Notes under the pieces: generated by a model
Database searches by the model: none
What the model was told of the DNA's origin: nothing
The model's input: the letters and a program-made list of their open reading frames with translations, nothing else
Shown here: piece after piece, positions 18,557 to 31,000 of the stretch
How positions within the stretch are numbered: position 1 is the first letter of the stretch
Layout of the letters: the number at the start of each line of letters is the position of its first letter
Assembly: GCA_023105745.1 (NCBI GenBank)
Contig: JALGQZ010000001.1
Span: forward strand, 61,047,937-61,111,936
DNA from: Austropuccinia psidii
Lineage: Eukaryota > Basidiomycota > Pucciniomycetes > Pucciniales > Sphaerophragmiaceae
DNA: 64,000 nucleotides
Reading direction: 5' to 3'
Translations under genes and position numbers: made by a program

Positions 18557-20560
18557 AACATCTGTAACCCAAAATTTCCCTGAAAAAAAAAGGCCAAAAG
18601 CTAAGTACAACCAAAGCTCTAATTAATTCAGATCTTACCATGGTAGAATAGGTGTAGTAAGTTAATACATTACCTCAGAAATGGTGGGAATTATATCAAT
18701 ATGCCAAGGATTTCCTTTTCAATAATCTCATAGTTGAGATATTCTTGAATATGCTTGCATCTATAAAATATAATAGGATGCTTTCCTGAGTCATACACCT
18801 GACTCAGTACAGTACCCAAGGAATACTCTGATGCATTGGCCTCTACAATAGTTGGCAGAGAAGGATTTGAGCAGTGGTGATGGCCTCTTTGAGTTTATCA
18901 AAATGACTAAGAGCTTCCACATTGAGGGGGGAAAATGAATTGTTCTTGAGGAACTTGTTGAGTGAACTGCTTGCCTTGGAATAACTCTTGACAAAATGGC
19001 AGTTGAAGATTGCAAATCCAGGGAATTATTGAAGAGCCTTGAGGGTTCTTTGAGGAGGCCAATTAAGAATTTGCTGGACTTTTTTTTGGTACATCTTGAG
19101 GCCTTCAGAAGAAGCCATATAGCCTAAATACTTCAAACTTGAGAAATGGAAAAGGCACCTTGATGCCTTAGGAAAAACGTTTATTGGCCCTAAGTCTTGC
19201 TAAGAAATAGGACAAATGAGTGACATGTTCTTCTTCAGACTTGAAAAGACTCATAATATAATCTAAATTAACAATGAAATCAACATCTGTAAGATGGGAT
19301 AAAATATTATTGACAAGATTCCTAAAGGAGGCAGGAGCATTGGTGACCCCAAATGGAATAACCATGTACTCATAACTACCATATTTAGTTCTAAATTCTT
19401 CCAAATGTTCATCACACTCCTTGATTCTGAGAAGCTTATCTGCACCATGCAAATCAATCTTGGAGAAGATAGAAGAACCATTAAAGACAGTAAGAAGCTG
19501 ATTCATAGGAGGAAAAGGATACCTGTTCTTCCTAGTAACAGAATTGAGTTTGGGGTAATAAAAAGACAAATGGAGGCCCCTATCTTTCTTTTTGACAAAG
19601 AGGGCAGGTGCTCCTGTTGAACAGGAGCTTGGCTATATGAAAAATTTCTTTACATTATCTGAAATGTAGGCCCTGATTATATCTTACTATTGGTTGGATA
19701 AAGAGTGGATCACCCCAACTGGAGGGAGAGACACCTCCAGCTCAATATGATGATCACAGGTGCGGTGAGGAGGAAGTTTTGCTGCTTTGACTTTGCAGAA
19801 CACAGCCAAATAAGCAGGGCAAAAAACGTTCATCACAGTTTCAATTTTTTCTGCATCTTCCTCTTCATCCAACAACTCCTTCAGGAAGTCATGTTAAGAT
19901 GCAGGAGGAAGGTCCACATTCCCAAGGAGGAAAGGAAGGGAGGATACAGAATTGTCTTCTCCAACATCTTGAATCCCTTTTAATAATTTATGTCTAGATG
20001 ATAGTTTTGATTCATGGGAATTAAGGGAAGTAATATGCACAGAAGACGGGAATGTTGGTGTTCTCAAATTACCAACAAGAGGCAAAAATTATTTGGCAGA
20101 AGAAAATTCATTAATGGGAGATTTACAAGTATCATAATTTTTCTTTTGATCAGCATTGAAACTTATCAGCCCTTGCCTCCAATAAATAGATGGAGCAAAA
20201 TGATTAAGAAAGTCAAAGCCCAGTATGAGGTCTTCTCCCTGGGGAGTATCAATGACTAAAAAGTCCCATTAAAAGCTTGGGAAAGAAGGGAGAACAACCA
20301 TACATTTAGTATTGTGAGTCACTCATAAATGAGGGAACTCTGAGGAGGCCAAAATGATAAGAAGAACCTGCTTTTGGAGCTCTGAAATGGTCAAAAAATT
20401 CTTGTGAACAAAATTCTTTGCAATAAATGGGTTGGTAGCACCAGAATCAATGGGAATACTGTCAAATACATCAGAAATAAAAGAAAAAACAAAAAAAATG
20501 GAGAATTTTGGACACCAGTATTCAGAATGCACAATTGTGCTCTGGGTGGAAAATAGGGAA
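18557..20560 (-). pseudogene. Chromovirus C1 protease, RT and start of RNase H (decayed)
   Basis: Read on the minus strand. Protease at about 20470-20400 keeps FDSIPIDSGATNPFIAKNF. RT spans about 20000-19100: NSVTRKNRYPFPPMNQL, KIDLHGADKLLRIKE and YEYMVIPFGVTNAPASF. Its catalytic YLDDIM reads NLDYIM, so it is inactive. RNase H remnants continue to 18760, where LPAELTHE-type sequence is scrambled. Several frameshifts break the frame. The 3' side ends where element G inserted (18553); the continuation is probably the decayed stretch left of 4009. Same family as C2 and C3. Confidence 0.85.
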
Positions 20561-20599
20561 GACCATTCAACACAGCATGATCTTCACTCAGGCTTTTCC

Positions 20600-21838
20600 A
20601 TGGCTGAGTAAGCTAATTCTGAGGCCTTTCTAAACAGGCCCCAAGACTCTTCTTCCCACCAAAATAAGCATACAAGTTCTCATTGGTTCTGCTTTCCTTT
20701 TCAGAACCAATCAGCTTGTGGCTCTTATTCAAGAGGGAAGAATGGGGCTTTTCCCTTTTCTGAACCCTGAAATTCTTCTTCTTGGGAATAGAGCCTGAAG
20801 AGTTTTGATAATGAGAAGGGCTTGTCTTTGAGGCTTCAGTCTTCTTTTTTTGATTATGATTCTCCTTCTTTTGCCTCATGGTACCTGCTATTGAGTTCTA
20901 TGGTAAAGTCCATGAAGTCTTGAAGATAATCAATTCATGAAAAATGGGAGGCCAATTGATCCATAATCCTGAATGCCAATCACTTCCTCAAAGTATGAAT
21001 AAGAGACCTTTCACCCCACTCCCCAATCTTAGCACTATGCTTTTTAAAATCAGCAATGTATAGTGATACATGCCCACCTTCTTTCATTCTTAGGACATCC
21101 AACTCCTCTTCAGCTTTGGGATTCAAACAAGGCCCAATTATTGAGGAGGTATTCTGGGTCTTGATTGGTGAGATTGGAAATATAAGGCTCAATTCATTTT
21201 TGCAGCCCTGCAAATGAGAAATGAAGTGACATAAAGAGCTTTTTTCTTGCCTTCAGAGAAATTTGCCTTGTCATTATGAAAGATAAGTTGGCAGGACTGG
21301 ATAAAACTTCTGAATTTAAAGGATTGAGTCCTTTCAAAGAAGTCTGGTTCCTTTATGGCTGGAGTCTTGAAGCTTCAGAAGATGAAGTAGCTTCAGTATT
21401 GGCTATAGTCTGGGTCATTTGTTACATAATGGCTAATTAAAATGGTCCAGGCTGATTAAACTAGGCTAGAGTTGGTCATTCAGTACCTTGAAATGTCCCA
21501 CAGGAGTAGAAGCAGCCTCAGTAATGTCAGACTCTTCCTCTTCCACAAACTTCTCTTCCTGCTCTGTATCATCTTCACCAGGACCTTTGAATGTGGTCCT
21601 GGAAATGCCGGGAAAAGTGCCAACTACTCCTCAAAATGAGCTTGATATTCTAAGCCCTCAACCTTCCTGGATGGATGGTGCTTCCCCTTCCATGACTGGT
21701 CCTGTGTCCAAATGGGCCCTCAGTTGAGGAGCTTCTGAGGTCCCCTAAAGAGGCAGTTGGGGTTGGAGGGAGTACAGCTTGATCTCTGGCCTGAGATCTG
21801 GTCTGTATTGCAGGAGGTGAGTTTTGAACAGGCATGAG
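20600..21838 (-). pseudogene. Chromovirus C1 gag (decayed)
   Basis: The start is visible at about 21838 as MPVQNSPPAIQTRSQARDQA, a gag N-terminus typical of this rust family. A capsid part follows around 21213-20980 (KEGGHVSLYIADFKKH, then KIGEWGERSLIHTL). A Lys-rich tail runs to 20613, with the knuckle degraded to AYFGGKKSLGACLERPQN. Frameshifts and stops separate the parts. The protease follows directly downstream, as in C2 and C3. Confidence 0.8.
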
Positions 21839-22572
21839 TTTCAAAATGAAAAATAAAATCAAATTTGAAGATAAATCAAAATCAAATTTGAAGAATTGAG
21901 GAAGTTTGGCAAGAATGCTTGAAATCAAATCAATAAATCAATATCTTGAGAATGACCACAAAGAAAATTGAAAACAAACTCAGGTCAATAAATCAATCAA
22001 CTGTCAATTGAAATCTTTGATTATAAATGAATCAATGAGTAAATATCTTGATGAACTCAAATCAATAAGTCCTGTGATTAATCAATCAATAATCAAAATC
22101 AATTCAATTCAAAATTCAAAAACAGTATCTTCAGGTCAATAAATATTGAGGTCAAAGTCAAATATGTCAAATAAATGAATCATCGAAATCAATCAAGTTA
22201 AAATCATTCTGTGAATCATAATTTTAGGCAAATATCTCAAACTTAATCTTGAAAAATGAAGATCTGTTTCATAAAAGAATTTTGAGACAAATTTGAATTC
22301 AAATTGAATCTAAGACCTGAAAAAAGACTGAGTGGAATAAGAATTCCTAAAAAGAATGGTCATTGGGAGACAAGAAAATTTTCATAAGATTAGGAGAAAA
22401 TTCATAAAGAAAGAATCAAGTTTCATGAGTGAAAGAGTGATTTGAAATGGAGAATTAAAAGAAAAGATAATTAAAGTCATAAAAGAGTAATGATTGATGA
22501 ATGGGTGATTTTAAGATAAAAAGAAAGAATAAACTATGAAAAGAAGCAATCTAGAGTTAATTAATATAATTT
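21839..22572 (-). other. Untranslated leader of C1
   Basis: Between gag and the LTR lies 0.7 kb of AT-rich DNA, much of it made of degenerate AATCAATAAATC-like repeats. No ORF of interest. A PBS next to the LTR at 22572 is not recognisable. Confidence 0.5.
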
Positions 22573-23300
22573 CACAGGGGCTCTTGTGGAAAATAAGGGT
22601 GGCCTGGAACTCATTAATCAAAAACTCACTTGGACTGCTCCAATGGATCAAGAAACTAAAAGAAGAATATATTTATTTAAGAGGAAATAAGAGCAAGTAC
22701 AAGATATGCCAAAGATAAGGAATAATCCAAGGTCCAAGGATAATACAGAAAGCCAAAGTCCAAGGAGCCAACCAAATGAATCCTCCTTTCACTGTTTCAA
22801 CCTTTCAGAGAGAACAATGGAATTAGTAAAGGATATGACCACCAATATTCATTGACAGGAAAGGAAAAGATTCAAAATACTGACTTCTAAATATTAGTCT
22901 TTTCTTTCAATAATGAAAAGGAAATAATAATGAAAATGAAACCAGAATATTAATTAACTGGAGGAAAAGGTCCCCAGGGGTGAAACAATGGCAAGTATAT
23001 GTAAAAATTGGAAAGACTGATCCTGGAGGGTTGATCACCCAGCTGTATATCTTGTTTTGGGTAAATACAGATCCAGCCATATTGAGAATCGAGCTGTGTT
23101 ACTGAAATTCCCACAGTGGAATATGAATTGACCCAAAAGGGTCAATGCCATACAGGTTTCCTGAATACAGCATGTATTGACCAATTGAGTTTTTCAAGGT
23201 GTAACAACAACCTCTTGAAAATTCCCATTTAAGAATGCTGGAATAGTATTACCTTGGCAAAGACTGTTGGATTGAAATTACCAACACCTGAAGGTCCAGG
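22573..23300 (-). repeat. Family C LTR (5' LTR of C1), diverged
   Basis: The lower end (CACAGGGGCTCTTGTGG) and many internal stretches match the LTR at 46381-47113. Examples are CACTGTTTCAACC, GGATATG plus CACCA, and TTAACTGG plus AAAAGTCCCCAG. In sense direction it ends CCCCTGTGAAA where the other ends CCCTGTGACA. The upper limit is uncertain because the TGTAACAATG start is not preserved. Confidence 0.6.
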
Positions 23301-23788
23301 TAATTGGTGCGCTCAAAGAGTTTTCTGGGAAAAAACATGACTTTCCAGCTTGAGTCCGTTGAGATCTTCCTTCAAATTGGAATGATGGACTGGTACGTGA
23401 CCTGACATGAAATAATTGGGTCTTGAAAAGGTCACCATTGAATTTTTGAGGTAAAATGGTGCATAATGATATATAATGCCATATATTTCCCCATTAAAGG
23501 GTCATTCAGCATTTGGGTCAAAGAATGGGGAAATGTCTTGCCTTTCCTTGAGGGGAAGGACATGGAGAAAGGTGTCTGATGGCCTGTGTTCATCTCCAGA
23601 GGCCAAGGCCAAATGTGGCCCAAAATGGCTTTATGGCCATTTATGGCCCTTGGGTATTGGTGGGCCAAAATGCAGTTTTGAACCCACCTGGGATTGGAGG
23701 CCACTGAGGTTCCCCCTTTGCACCTTTTGTCCTCATTGGATTTAGGCCAAAAATGGGCTAGGGTGTCCCACGGCCATAGGGGGCCTAC
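23301..23788. other. Unassigned spacer with an antisense ORF of a repeated rust type
   Basis: Non-coding on the plus strand. On the minus strand a Trp/Pro-rich reading (WPWDTLAHFWPKSNEDKR) runs from about 23780 to 23432. It resembles short ORFs that recur in repetitive DNA of rusts (from memory). No function suggested; it may be part of an LTR. Confidence 0.35.
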
Positions 23789-23866
23789 GTAAGATTTGTC
23801 TATGAAACTGTTGATAATATTACTATTAATCAAAAGTACTATGACTGTTCTTATGAAATATAATAA
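23789..23866. repeat. Truncated family A LTR (78 bp)
   Basis: Starts CGTAAGATTTGTCTATGAAA and follows the family A LTR terminus (compare 34416 and 60304) until AATATAATAA. It is cut there by the family B LTR at 23867. The remaining 1.84 kb of the LTR is not in the window at a matching position. Confidence 0.75.
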
Positions 23867-25946
23867 TGTCAGGCTGAGTATATGATGAAGCTTATTAATA
23901 ACTATTGACAAGCTTTAACTATGACTGTGACATGGTTAAAATAGTATAAAAAGCTTCTTTGAATGATAATGAAGGTTAATAAAAGAATATTAAGGGCTTT
24001 ACTATTGAGAAATAGTGGTGGTGAGAACTGTTGAAGGCCCTGGGTGCAGCTTTACCTGTTGTTTTACAATAATAAAGACAACAATAATTAAAATTGGAAG
24101 TTGACCTGATTATTTTGAAAGAGTATAACTGTTTTTTAAAGTTGTACTACATAAGAATTCAAGAGCAGGATGAGGAAACTTTTTCTGGTGGAGAAAAGGT
24201 CCTGTCACAGACGGTGGAACTGTGACCTATAATACCAGAAAAAGATCAAGGAAATTCAACCTTGATCTTGTAGCCTTTTCTGCTCAGTTGTGATGATTGT
24301 GCAATCAAGCAACCTAGGGTCTAGTCATGGTGGTGGTGGGGGACCGCCTGTTCCAACATGACCCTGAGTGGAGAGCTCAAGTGCTTGTTGATCGTTTCTG
24401 GCATCAATGTGACAGAAGATCAAGTTTTACTGTCATGGGTGGATTTCACAACTGTGAGGGATGAAACATTGCGAAATTTGGGGGTTTCAAACCTTTTGGC
24501 AGAAAGGGCTTGGGAGTGATGACCCCACAACCCTTATGGCTCCTTATGCCGGCCTGTTGTGCAGCTGATGCCCCTGATTGAGAGCAGGGTTTCCCATCTG
24601 TGTTAGTGCACTTTGGGAGGCAGTGCTTCCTACCCCGGGGGTACTGTCACAGATGGTGGAACTGTGACCTATAATACCAGAAAAAGATCAAGGAAATATA
24701 ACCTTGATCTTGTAGCCTTTTCTGCTCAGATGTGATGATTGCACAATCAAGCAACCTAGGGTCTAGTCATGGTGGTGGTGGGGGACTGCCTGTTCCAACA
24801 TGACCCTGAGTGGAGAGCTTGAGTTCTTGTTGATGGTTTCTGGCATCAATTTGACAGGTCCCTTTTTATGATGAAATTGGGTGAAAAAGGTTTATAGACC
24901 TTTCCACGTAGAGGAAGTGAGTATTTTTCACTTTCAAGAACTGGCTTGTGGTTTTCACAAGGCCTGTATAGCCTGTATGGGTCTCAGAAGTGGTTTTGAA
25001 ACCACATCTGGGCAGTATTCAACAATACAGGGTGAGAATTTTCATTGGGGAACCACATCACACTCTTCTGATGTGTATGACATGTAGAATGCTGTACAGA
25101 AATTGTACAGGACCCTAGTATTGACCAAACTATCAGATATTGAAGTATAAACCAGCTCCTTTGTCTGTTTGACACCTGATAATCATACTTATGGGAGAAT
25201 ATCCCACAGTAACGCTGTATCAGTTGAACTGTGGGATTTTGACCTTAAACCTGCCATAGCTTTGTCAGTTTTTGAGATATCAAGCTTGAAGTTGGTTCAT
25301 TTTGTACCCCTGGATGTTCTTTACACAATGGTTCCTCATTCATATGGAAAGGTTATGCCATGTACAAGATTTCTTGTACATATGTATGATTTGCATAAAA
25401 TATGTATGGAACTTGTTTTCCCCATAGCATTTTATATAGAGAAGATATGAGGAAATGGGTGGCACCATCAGATATTGCTGATTGTGCTCTTTCCAAAAAG
25501 ACCCCACTTTAGGTATCTCACACTAAAACTGTAGAGGTTGAATGAGAGGTGAATATTTTCTTCACCCTTATTTGACCTTATTTTGGTCATAACCTCTGTA
25601 ATTCTGGTGCTAGCTCAATTTGGTTAGTCCCATTGGATAGCCCTGACTTAGAGCTTCATATTGAATAACCATTTGATAGGGTTAAGCGTCTTCCTCTGGA
25701 TTTAAGATGAGAGGTGAAAAATAAGGTTAATGCTCAGCAGTAACTTTGAGCAGGAATAACTTTGTTATTCCTTGTCCTATGATGGCTGGACTTCTATATT
25801 TTGAAAGAGGAAATTTTCCTCTTTTTTTTGGTATTTATTCAGCTTATTTTTCTCAGATGCATGTTTTGGTGGTATTTTGGCTCTACCATTGGTTTATGGT
25901 ATTCAGCTGTTATGCTTGTGTTCTGGGTTTGAGTCACAGGCCAACA
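23867..25946 (-). repeat. 3' LTR of element B (with TRIM inside)
   Basis: On the plus strand it runs TGTCAGGCTGAG to GAGTCACAGGCCAACA; 1,421 bp without the TRIM and its duplicated 5 bases. The adjoining interior (25947-25964) reads TTTTTTAGAGGGAGTCTA on the minus strand, the likely polypurine tract, which makes this the 3' LTR. Confidence 0.85.
24203..24856. mobile_element. TRIM (miniature LTR element), 654 bp
   Basis: Two 212-bp direct repeats, 24203-24414 and 24645-24856, each start TGTCACAGA and end TTTGACA or TGTGACA (TG...CA). They enclose 230 bp without a gene. GGTCC is duplicated on both sides (24198-24202, 24857-24861), and the family B LTR at 38400 shows the empty site. Each LTR contains TGTGACC close to its start and an inverted TCAAGG/CCTTGA pair. 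The interior ends in TACCCCGGGGGTAC before the second LTR. It must use proteins of another element. Confidence 0.92.
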
Positions 25947-26025
25947 TAGACTCCCTCTAAAAAATACTTATCATTGATGAGACCATTCAGTCCTCCTAGA
26001 GGCCCTGAATCTCCTTAGAGGAAGG

Positions 26026-26505
26026 TTCCCATATCTTATGGCATCTTCTGCCAACCATTTGTCTGTATCTTATGTCTGGCTCTTACGTCTGACCAAGTAC
26101 TGTCTCCAGACTTTACCATTCAGCCTTACCTTCCTGGCCTTGATGATTTTCTTCACAGGGCCAGGGGAGTCTTCCACCTCCACTATTTCTGGTGGAGTGG
26201 GATTTTTCTTCCTGGAGGGGAACTTGTCCTCTTCTGTCTGTGGGTATGGCTTAACCAAACTCACTGGGAATACTGGGTGTTTCCTAGGAAGTTTCTCTGT
26301 GAGTTTTACCTCCACTGCATTTTTCCCTATCAACTTAATGATAGTGAAGCGCCATACAAATTATTCTCTTCTTTTCTTTTGTCCCCTAAGATTGTTAAAG
26401 TTGAGTATAGACACTAGCACTTGGTCCCCTTCTTTAAAGTCAGGTTCTATATTGGATTTTTCCCACCTCTGTTTGTTGTATTCCTTTGCCTCAGCCATGC
26501 ATTTT
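26026..26505 (-). pseudogene. Element B integrase C-terminus with GPY/F and chromo-like tail
   Basis: Minus-strand frames read AEAKEYNKQRWEKSNIEPDF, then EGDQVLVSILNFNNLRG. After a frameshift and stop they read IGKNAVEVKLTEKLPRKHPV and PVSLVKPY. The end has KKIIKARKVRLNGKVWRQYL, the start of the chromo-like C-terminus. It continues the integrase part at 27941-28226 across the solo LTR 26506-27940. DNA binding/targeting tail of the enzyme; non-functional here. Confidence 0.82.
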
Positions 26506-27940
26506 TGTCAGCCTGTGACTCAAAGCCAGAGCACAAGAATGACAGCTAAATACCATAAATCAATAGTATAGCCAGGATACCACTAAAAGATGGAGCTGAG
26601 ACAAATACCCTCAGAAAGGTATCAAACAAAAGAGGAAACTCACCCCTTTACAAATATACAAGTCCCATCACCATAGGACAAAGAGTAACAAAGTTCTTCC
26701 TGCTTAAAGTTGTTTCTGAGCATAAACGTTAATTTTCACCTCTTATCTAAAATAAAGAGAAAGAGGCTAAACTCATCACATGGGTATTCAAAATGGAGCT
26801 CTAGGTCAGTGCTATCCAATGGTACTAGCCAAACTGAGCTAGCACCAGAATTGCAGAAGTTATGACCAAAATAAGGTCAAATAAGGGTGATCAAAATATT
26901 CACCTCCCATCTGGCTTCTACAGTTTTGGTGTGATATACCCAAAGTGGGGTCTTTTGAAAAGTGAACAGTTAGGCCTATCTTATGGTACCATCAATTTTC
27001 CCATATCCTATCTAGAACAAAAGATATACAGCAAACAAGCTCCATACAGTTTTTGGCCAAATCATTATGTGTATAAGAAAACTTGTACATGGTGTATCTT
27101 TGCCATATTTGGTGATAACCATACCAAATGGGGAAGCATTGTGTAGAACAAATCCAGGGTTACTCAATGAGAAAACCTTGAGCTTCATATCTCAAAAACT
27201 GACAAAGGTATGGCAGTTTCCAGCTCAAAATCCCGCAGTTAGACCAATACAGTCCTACTGTGGAATATTATCCCATAACCATGATTATGAGGTGTCAAAC
27301 AGGTGAAGAAGCATGTTTACACTTCAATACCTCATAGTTCATTCAATACTTGCGTCCCATACAGGTTCTGTACAGCATTCAATGTGTAATACATGTCAGA
27401 ATCAGGCTATGTGGTCCCCAGATGGAAATTTTCCCCCTGTATTGGTGAAAACTGCCCAGATGTGGTTTCAAAACTACATCAAAGCCTAATACATGCTATA
27501 CAGGCCTTTTGAAAGCCACAAGCCAGTCCTTGGGAGTGAAAAATCTTCACTTCCTCCATGTGGAAAGGTCTAGAAGCCTTTTAACCCCATTTGAGGATAA
27601 AAAGGGGCCTTTTTACAGCCAGGAAAGGTTTCCTCATCCTACTCTTGGATTCCTATGTAGTACAACTGTCAAAAACAGTTATACTCTTGGAAAATAAACA
27701 GGCTATACTTTGAACTTAAGTATTGTAGTTCTCATTATAGTATACCAACTGGTAAGACTGCACCCTGGGCTTTCAGAAGCGCTCACCACCACTATATTAC
27801 TATAGTAAAGCCCTTAATATCTTATCTTAAACCATCTATCATCATTATCAAAAACCATTTGTATCATTTTCACTGTGTCACATTCATAGTTAAAGTTTTT
27901 AAATACCATTATACACCTTTATCATAGACTCAGCCTGACA
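26506..27940 (+). repeat. Solo LTR of family B in the integrase of element B
   Basis: TGTCAGCCTGTGACTC to CTCAGCCTGACA, 1,435 bp, in reverse orientation to element B's own LTRs. Flanks ATTTT (26501-26505) and ATTTG (27941-27945) are a 5-bp duplication with one mismatch. Integrase coding resumes on both sides, so it is an insertion followed by LTR-LTR recombination. Confidence 0.87.
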
Positions 27941-28232
27941 ATTTGGCAGCTGTGTCACAAGCCTTCTTCCACATATCATGGAAGTCCTTGGCTGTGGGGT
28001 GGACAGTTGAAAGATTCTTATTCAAGTGATTCACAGGCAATAGGGGGTTCCACCCTTTTTCTACCAGTGAAGGTGATTTCCCTGTGGCAAAATGCTGACT
28101 AGTATTATAGGCCAGTTGGACTGCTGGTAGAAGGGTAACCCAGTTTTGGGTGTATTCTTCATGGTCCTTGTATTCCATGCCATATGCACAGAACCTCCTA
28201 AGGATATTCTCCATTGTTTGGATCATGCTTTC
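27941..28232 (-). pseudogene. Element B integrase, segment after the catalytic core
   Basis: Reads MIQTMENILRRFCAYGMEY, then LLPAVQLAYNTSQHFATGKS and EKGWNPLLPV. This follows directly after the catalytic Glu segment (TDGLAES) at 30160-30279 once the solo LTR 28233-30154 is removed. About 95 residues are open. Confidence 0.85.
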
Positions 28233-30154
28233 TGTGAGCCTTGAGGTATATTTTACATACCCAAATAGGCCAAAATTATCTCAAAAATAAATTTTGAATT
28301 ATTCATAACTCATAAGTCATGCATATATCCAAAATTCATCATTTTTGATTTCAGAAAAGATGAATAACGTTTTATTGAGTAAGTAAATCCATGGATTTAA
28401 GACCAGATTTGGATTCTACACAAAAATTCACCTAGGGTAGCTCCATAGAGGGAATAAGTTCAAATTAACTCTTTGAGGTGGTAAAATGGAAAATAATTCA
28501 ATACCACATCATCAATACCACATAAAAGATCCGTGAAAATTTTTGTTTTTCTTAATTTCATGCCAAAATAATGGGAATGTGAGAAATCCCATGTTACATA
28601 TACACTAAAAATAGTGTTATCCATGTTTTGAGCACTTAATATCATGGTATTCTTTCATGGATGTTTGGTACATCCATAGTGGATATCTCACTTGAAGCTT
28701 AAATTTCTATTTTGACGTGAAAAATAAGCCAGGGGGACAAAAGACATCAAAGAGAGCCAGGGTACCCAACTTCTGAAGCCTCAGAGGCGTGGACAGCTAC
28801 AAAGCTTGGATCCATGGCTGATCTTGGCCTTGTTGGTAAGCTAAAACCTTTTGGGATCTTGGTTACCATGTTACAACTACAGTAAATCTTAAGAAAACAG
28901 CAAATAACCTGCTATGTTGACGTGCCAAGGAGGTAAAGAGCTACTTAGACTCCTGTAACCATGTCAATTCTTAGTGACTTTCCATGGATAAACCCCAAAA
29001 GAGTAATTAAAACCCTTTTTGGACTTGTATCCATTGATTTACCTCATAGCAACCAGTGAAACACTGATATTTGCAATTCTACGTAGAAATGACGTAAAAA
29101 CTTCAAGAATTCATTAAAAATACAATTCTTAATGAAGATTTCTGAAACTTTCATGACTAATATAGAACTTTAACATCTATGGTACAATCAAAAAGAATTA
29201 TGGTTTTACTAGTAAAATTAAAAGGTTTACTCACAGTCCATTTTTGGCTATTCTATGTCAAACACTGAATCTTCAAAATTTCACAGTAATTACAACCTGT
29301 GATGAAATTGGCAATAACATTGATAACTTTGAGAAATCAATCATTATTTTGCAATAAAAGAAGATTTACAGATGTTACTCCTTTTATTCTTAACCATATT
29401 GGGGTTGGTAGTCACATAAAAGCATTAATTAAGTAATTATGATAATCTTACGTGACAACTGATGATGCAATCAATAATCCAAAAGGGTTTATTGTTTTCT
29501 CACTCACTGGGTTTTCAGTTTTCTCCATGGCACGCCTCTGTGAGCTGTTGTTGACTTAAAAGAGGCCTCCTCTTGCTATTTTTTCTAAAGAATCATCTTA
29601 TTATCATTTAAGCCATTATTACCAACAAGTAAGTATTAGTTACAGCTATTCTTAAGTGTTTGAAATCTTTCAGAATCAATTAGAAAGACGTGAAATCATA
29701 GAATCCAACTATATATTGTTGTAATACTGTTATAAATTCATTTTGATCCTTAAAATCCACAATTCTACATCAAATCTCTCCATATTTTCTTTCAATAAGT
29801 TCTTTGGAATATTATTGAGTGATTTATTTTTAATTCTTAAAGTTTTTCTCTAAAATTAGCTTTCTTCAATAATTCTCATTATAATTACTCTTGCAAAAGA
29901 TAATTATATATTAACATAATTTTATTATTTTAATAAAAGAAGTTTTATTATTAAAATCTTCTTGTAATTGATTTTTGTAGACAATTACTTGCTCACTGTT
30001 AAAATCACTAGTAGTGCTTAACCTGTAAAAGAAATAATTCTTTAATTATTGAATTGTGGTTATAATAATATTTTATTATTATATTTCATAAGAACAGACA
30101 TAGTACTGTTGATTAATTGTACTATTATCATCAGCTTCATAGTCACATCTTACA
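28233..30154 (+). repeat. Solo LTR of family A in the integrase of element B
   Basis: TGTGAGCCTTGAGG to GTCACATCTTACA, 1,922 bp. Perfect 5-bp duplication CTTTC (28228-28232, 30155-30159). It splits the integrase exactly at the catalytic-Glu helix (AES / MIQTMEN). Only AT-rich shadow ORFs inside. Confidence 0.94.
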
Positions 30155-31000
30155 CTTTCAGCTAAACCATCTGTATGTGGGTGGTAAGCAGTGGAGGATG
30201 CAGCTTTAGTACCATGCTTTTGATACAAGTTTGTCCAAAATTCTGATGTGAACTTTGGGTCCCTATCACTAATTATCATTTTAGGGACTCCAAAGGTGGA
30301 TATTATGTTGTTTCAAAATAACAAGAAGTTTACATGGCTGTATCATCCTTGTGACATGGCAGGCACCTCATACTCTTGCTGAACCTATCAACTATGATGA
30401 GGCAAGCATCAAAGGTTTCTTTGCCTCCTGGGACAAGTTCTGTAATCCAGTCCATGTTGATGGTTTCCCATGGGTGTTTGGGTTCTTCTATGCGTTGAAG
30501 TAGATCAAAGTTTTTCCCATGTTTCCCATTTGCCTTCTGTAATCTTTCAAAAGTTTTGATATATTCACTAAACTCTTGTTCCCGTTTGGGCCACCAGGCT
30601 GTGCTTGCTACCCTTTCCTTGGTGCTGTCTTCACTCATGTGTCCCATATAGGGGCAGTCATGGCATTACTACAGGAGCAGGAATATATGGTCCCTGTCTA
30701 CTACTGTGAGTGCACTTGTATGCTTCTCTTGGAAGTAGAGTAGGCCATCTATAAGGAAAAACATGTTGTCCTTATGGTCCCTCAACCAGGGTTCCCCCAA
30801 ATAAGATTCCAGTTATGGGCTCCTGTATTTCTGTTGAAGTAGTTGCAACAATATACCACATTGTTTGTGTTTAGCATATGTCTTCATCACTACATTGAAT
30901 AACTCATTATGAAGTTCTGAGGAAATGATTCCCAATATGGAAGTTTCTGTTCCTTCTGATCCAGTGTCTCCACTGTCTGGGGTGCCACTTTCTGGTTCCC
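30155..31000 (-). pseudogene. Element B integrase zinc and catalytic domains
   Basis: The zinc region is partly seen at 30660-30510 ([20 protein letters not shown], then [10 protein letters not shown], with the CxxC lost). The core has [14 protein letters not shown] and [20 protein letters not shown]. After a frameshift it has [19 protein letters not shown] and [14 protein letters not shown]. The catalytic D, D and E are all present, but on pieces that are out of frame. The 30660-31000 part is a linker with stops. Confidence 0.85.

Noticed and set aside
23432..23911. 159-codon minus-strand frame as a real gene
   Set aside because: It runs across the junction between an A-LTR fragment and the B LTR and starts inside the latter. 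At most part of a repeated ORF type.
26038..26571. 177-codon plus-strand frame
   Set aside because: Antisense shadow of the integrase C-terminus of element B, crossing into the solo LTR.
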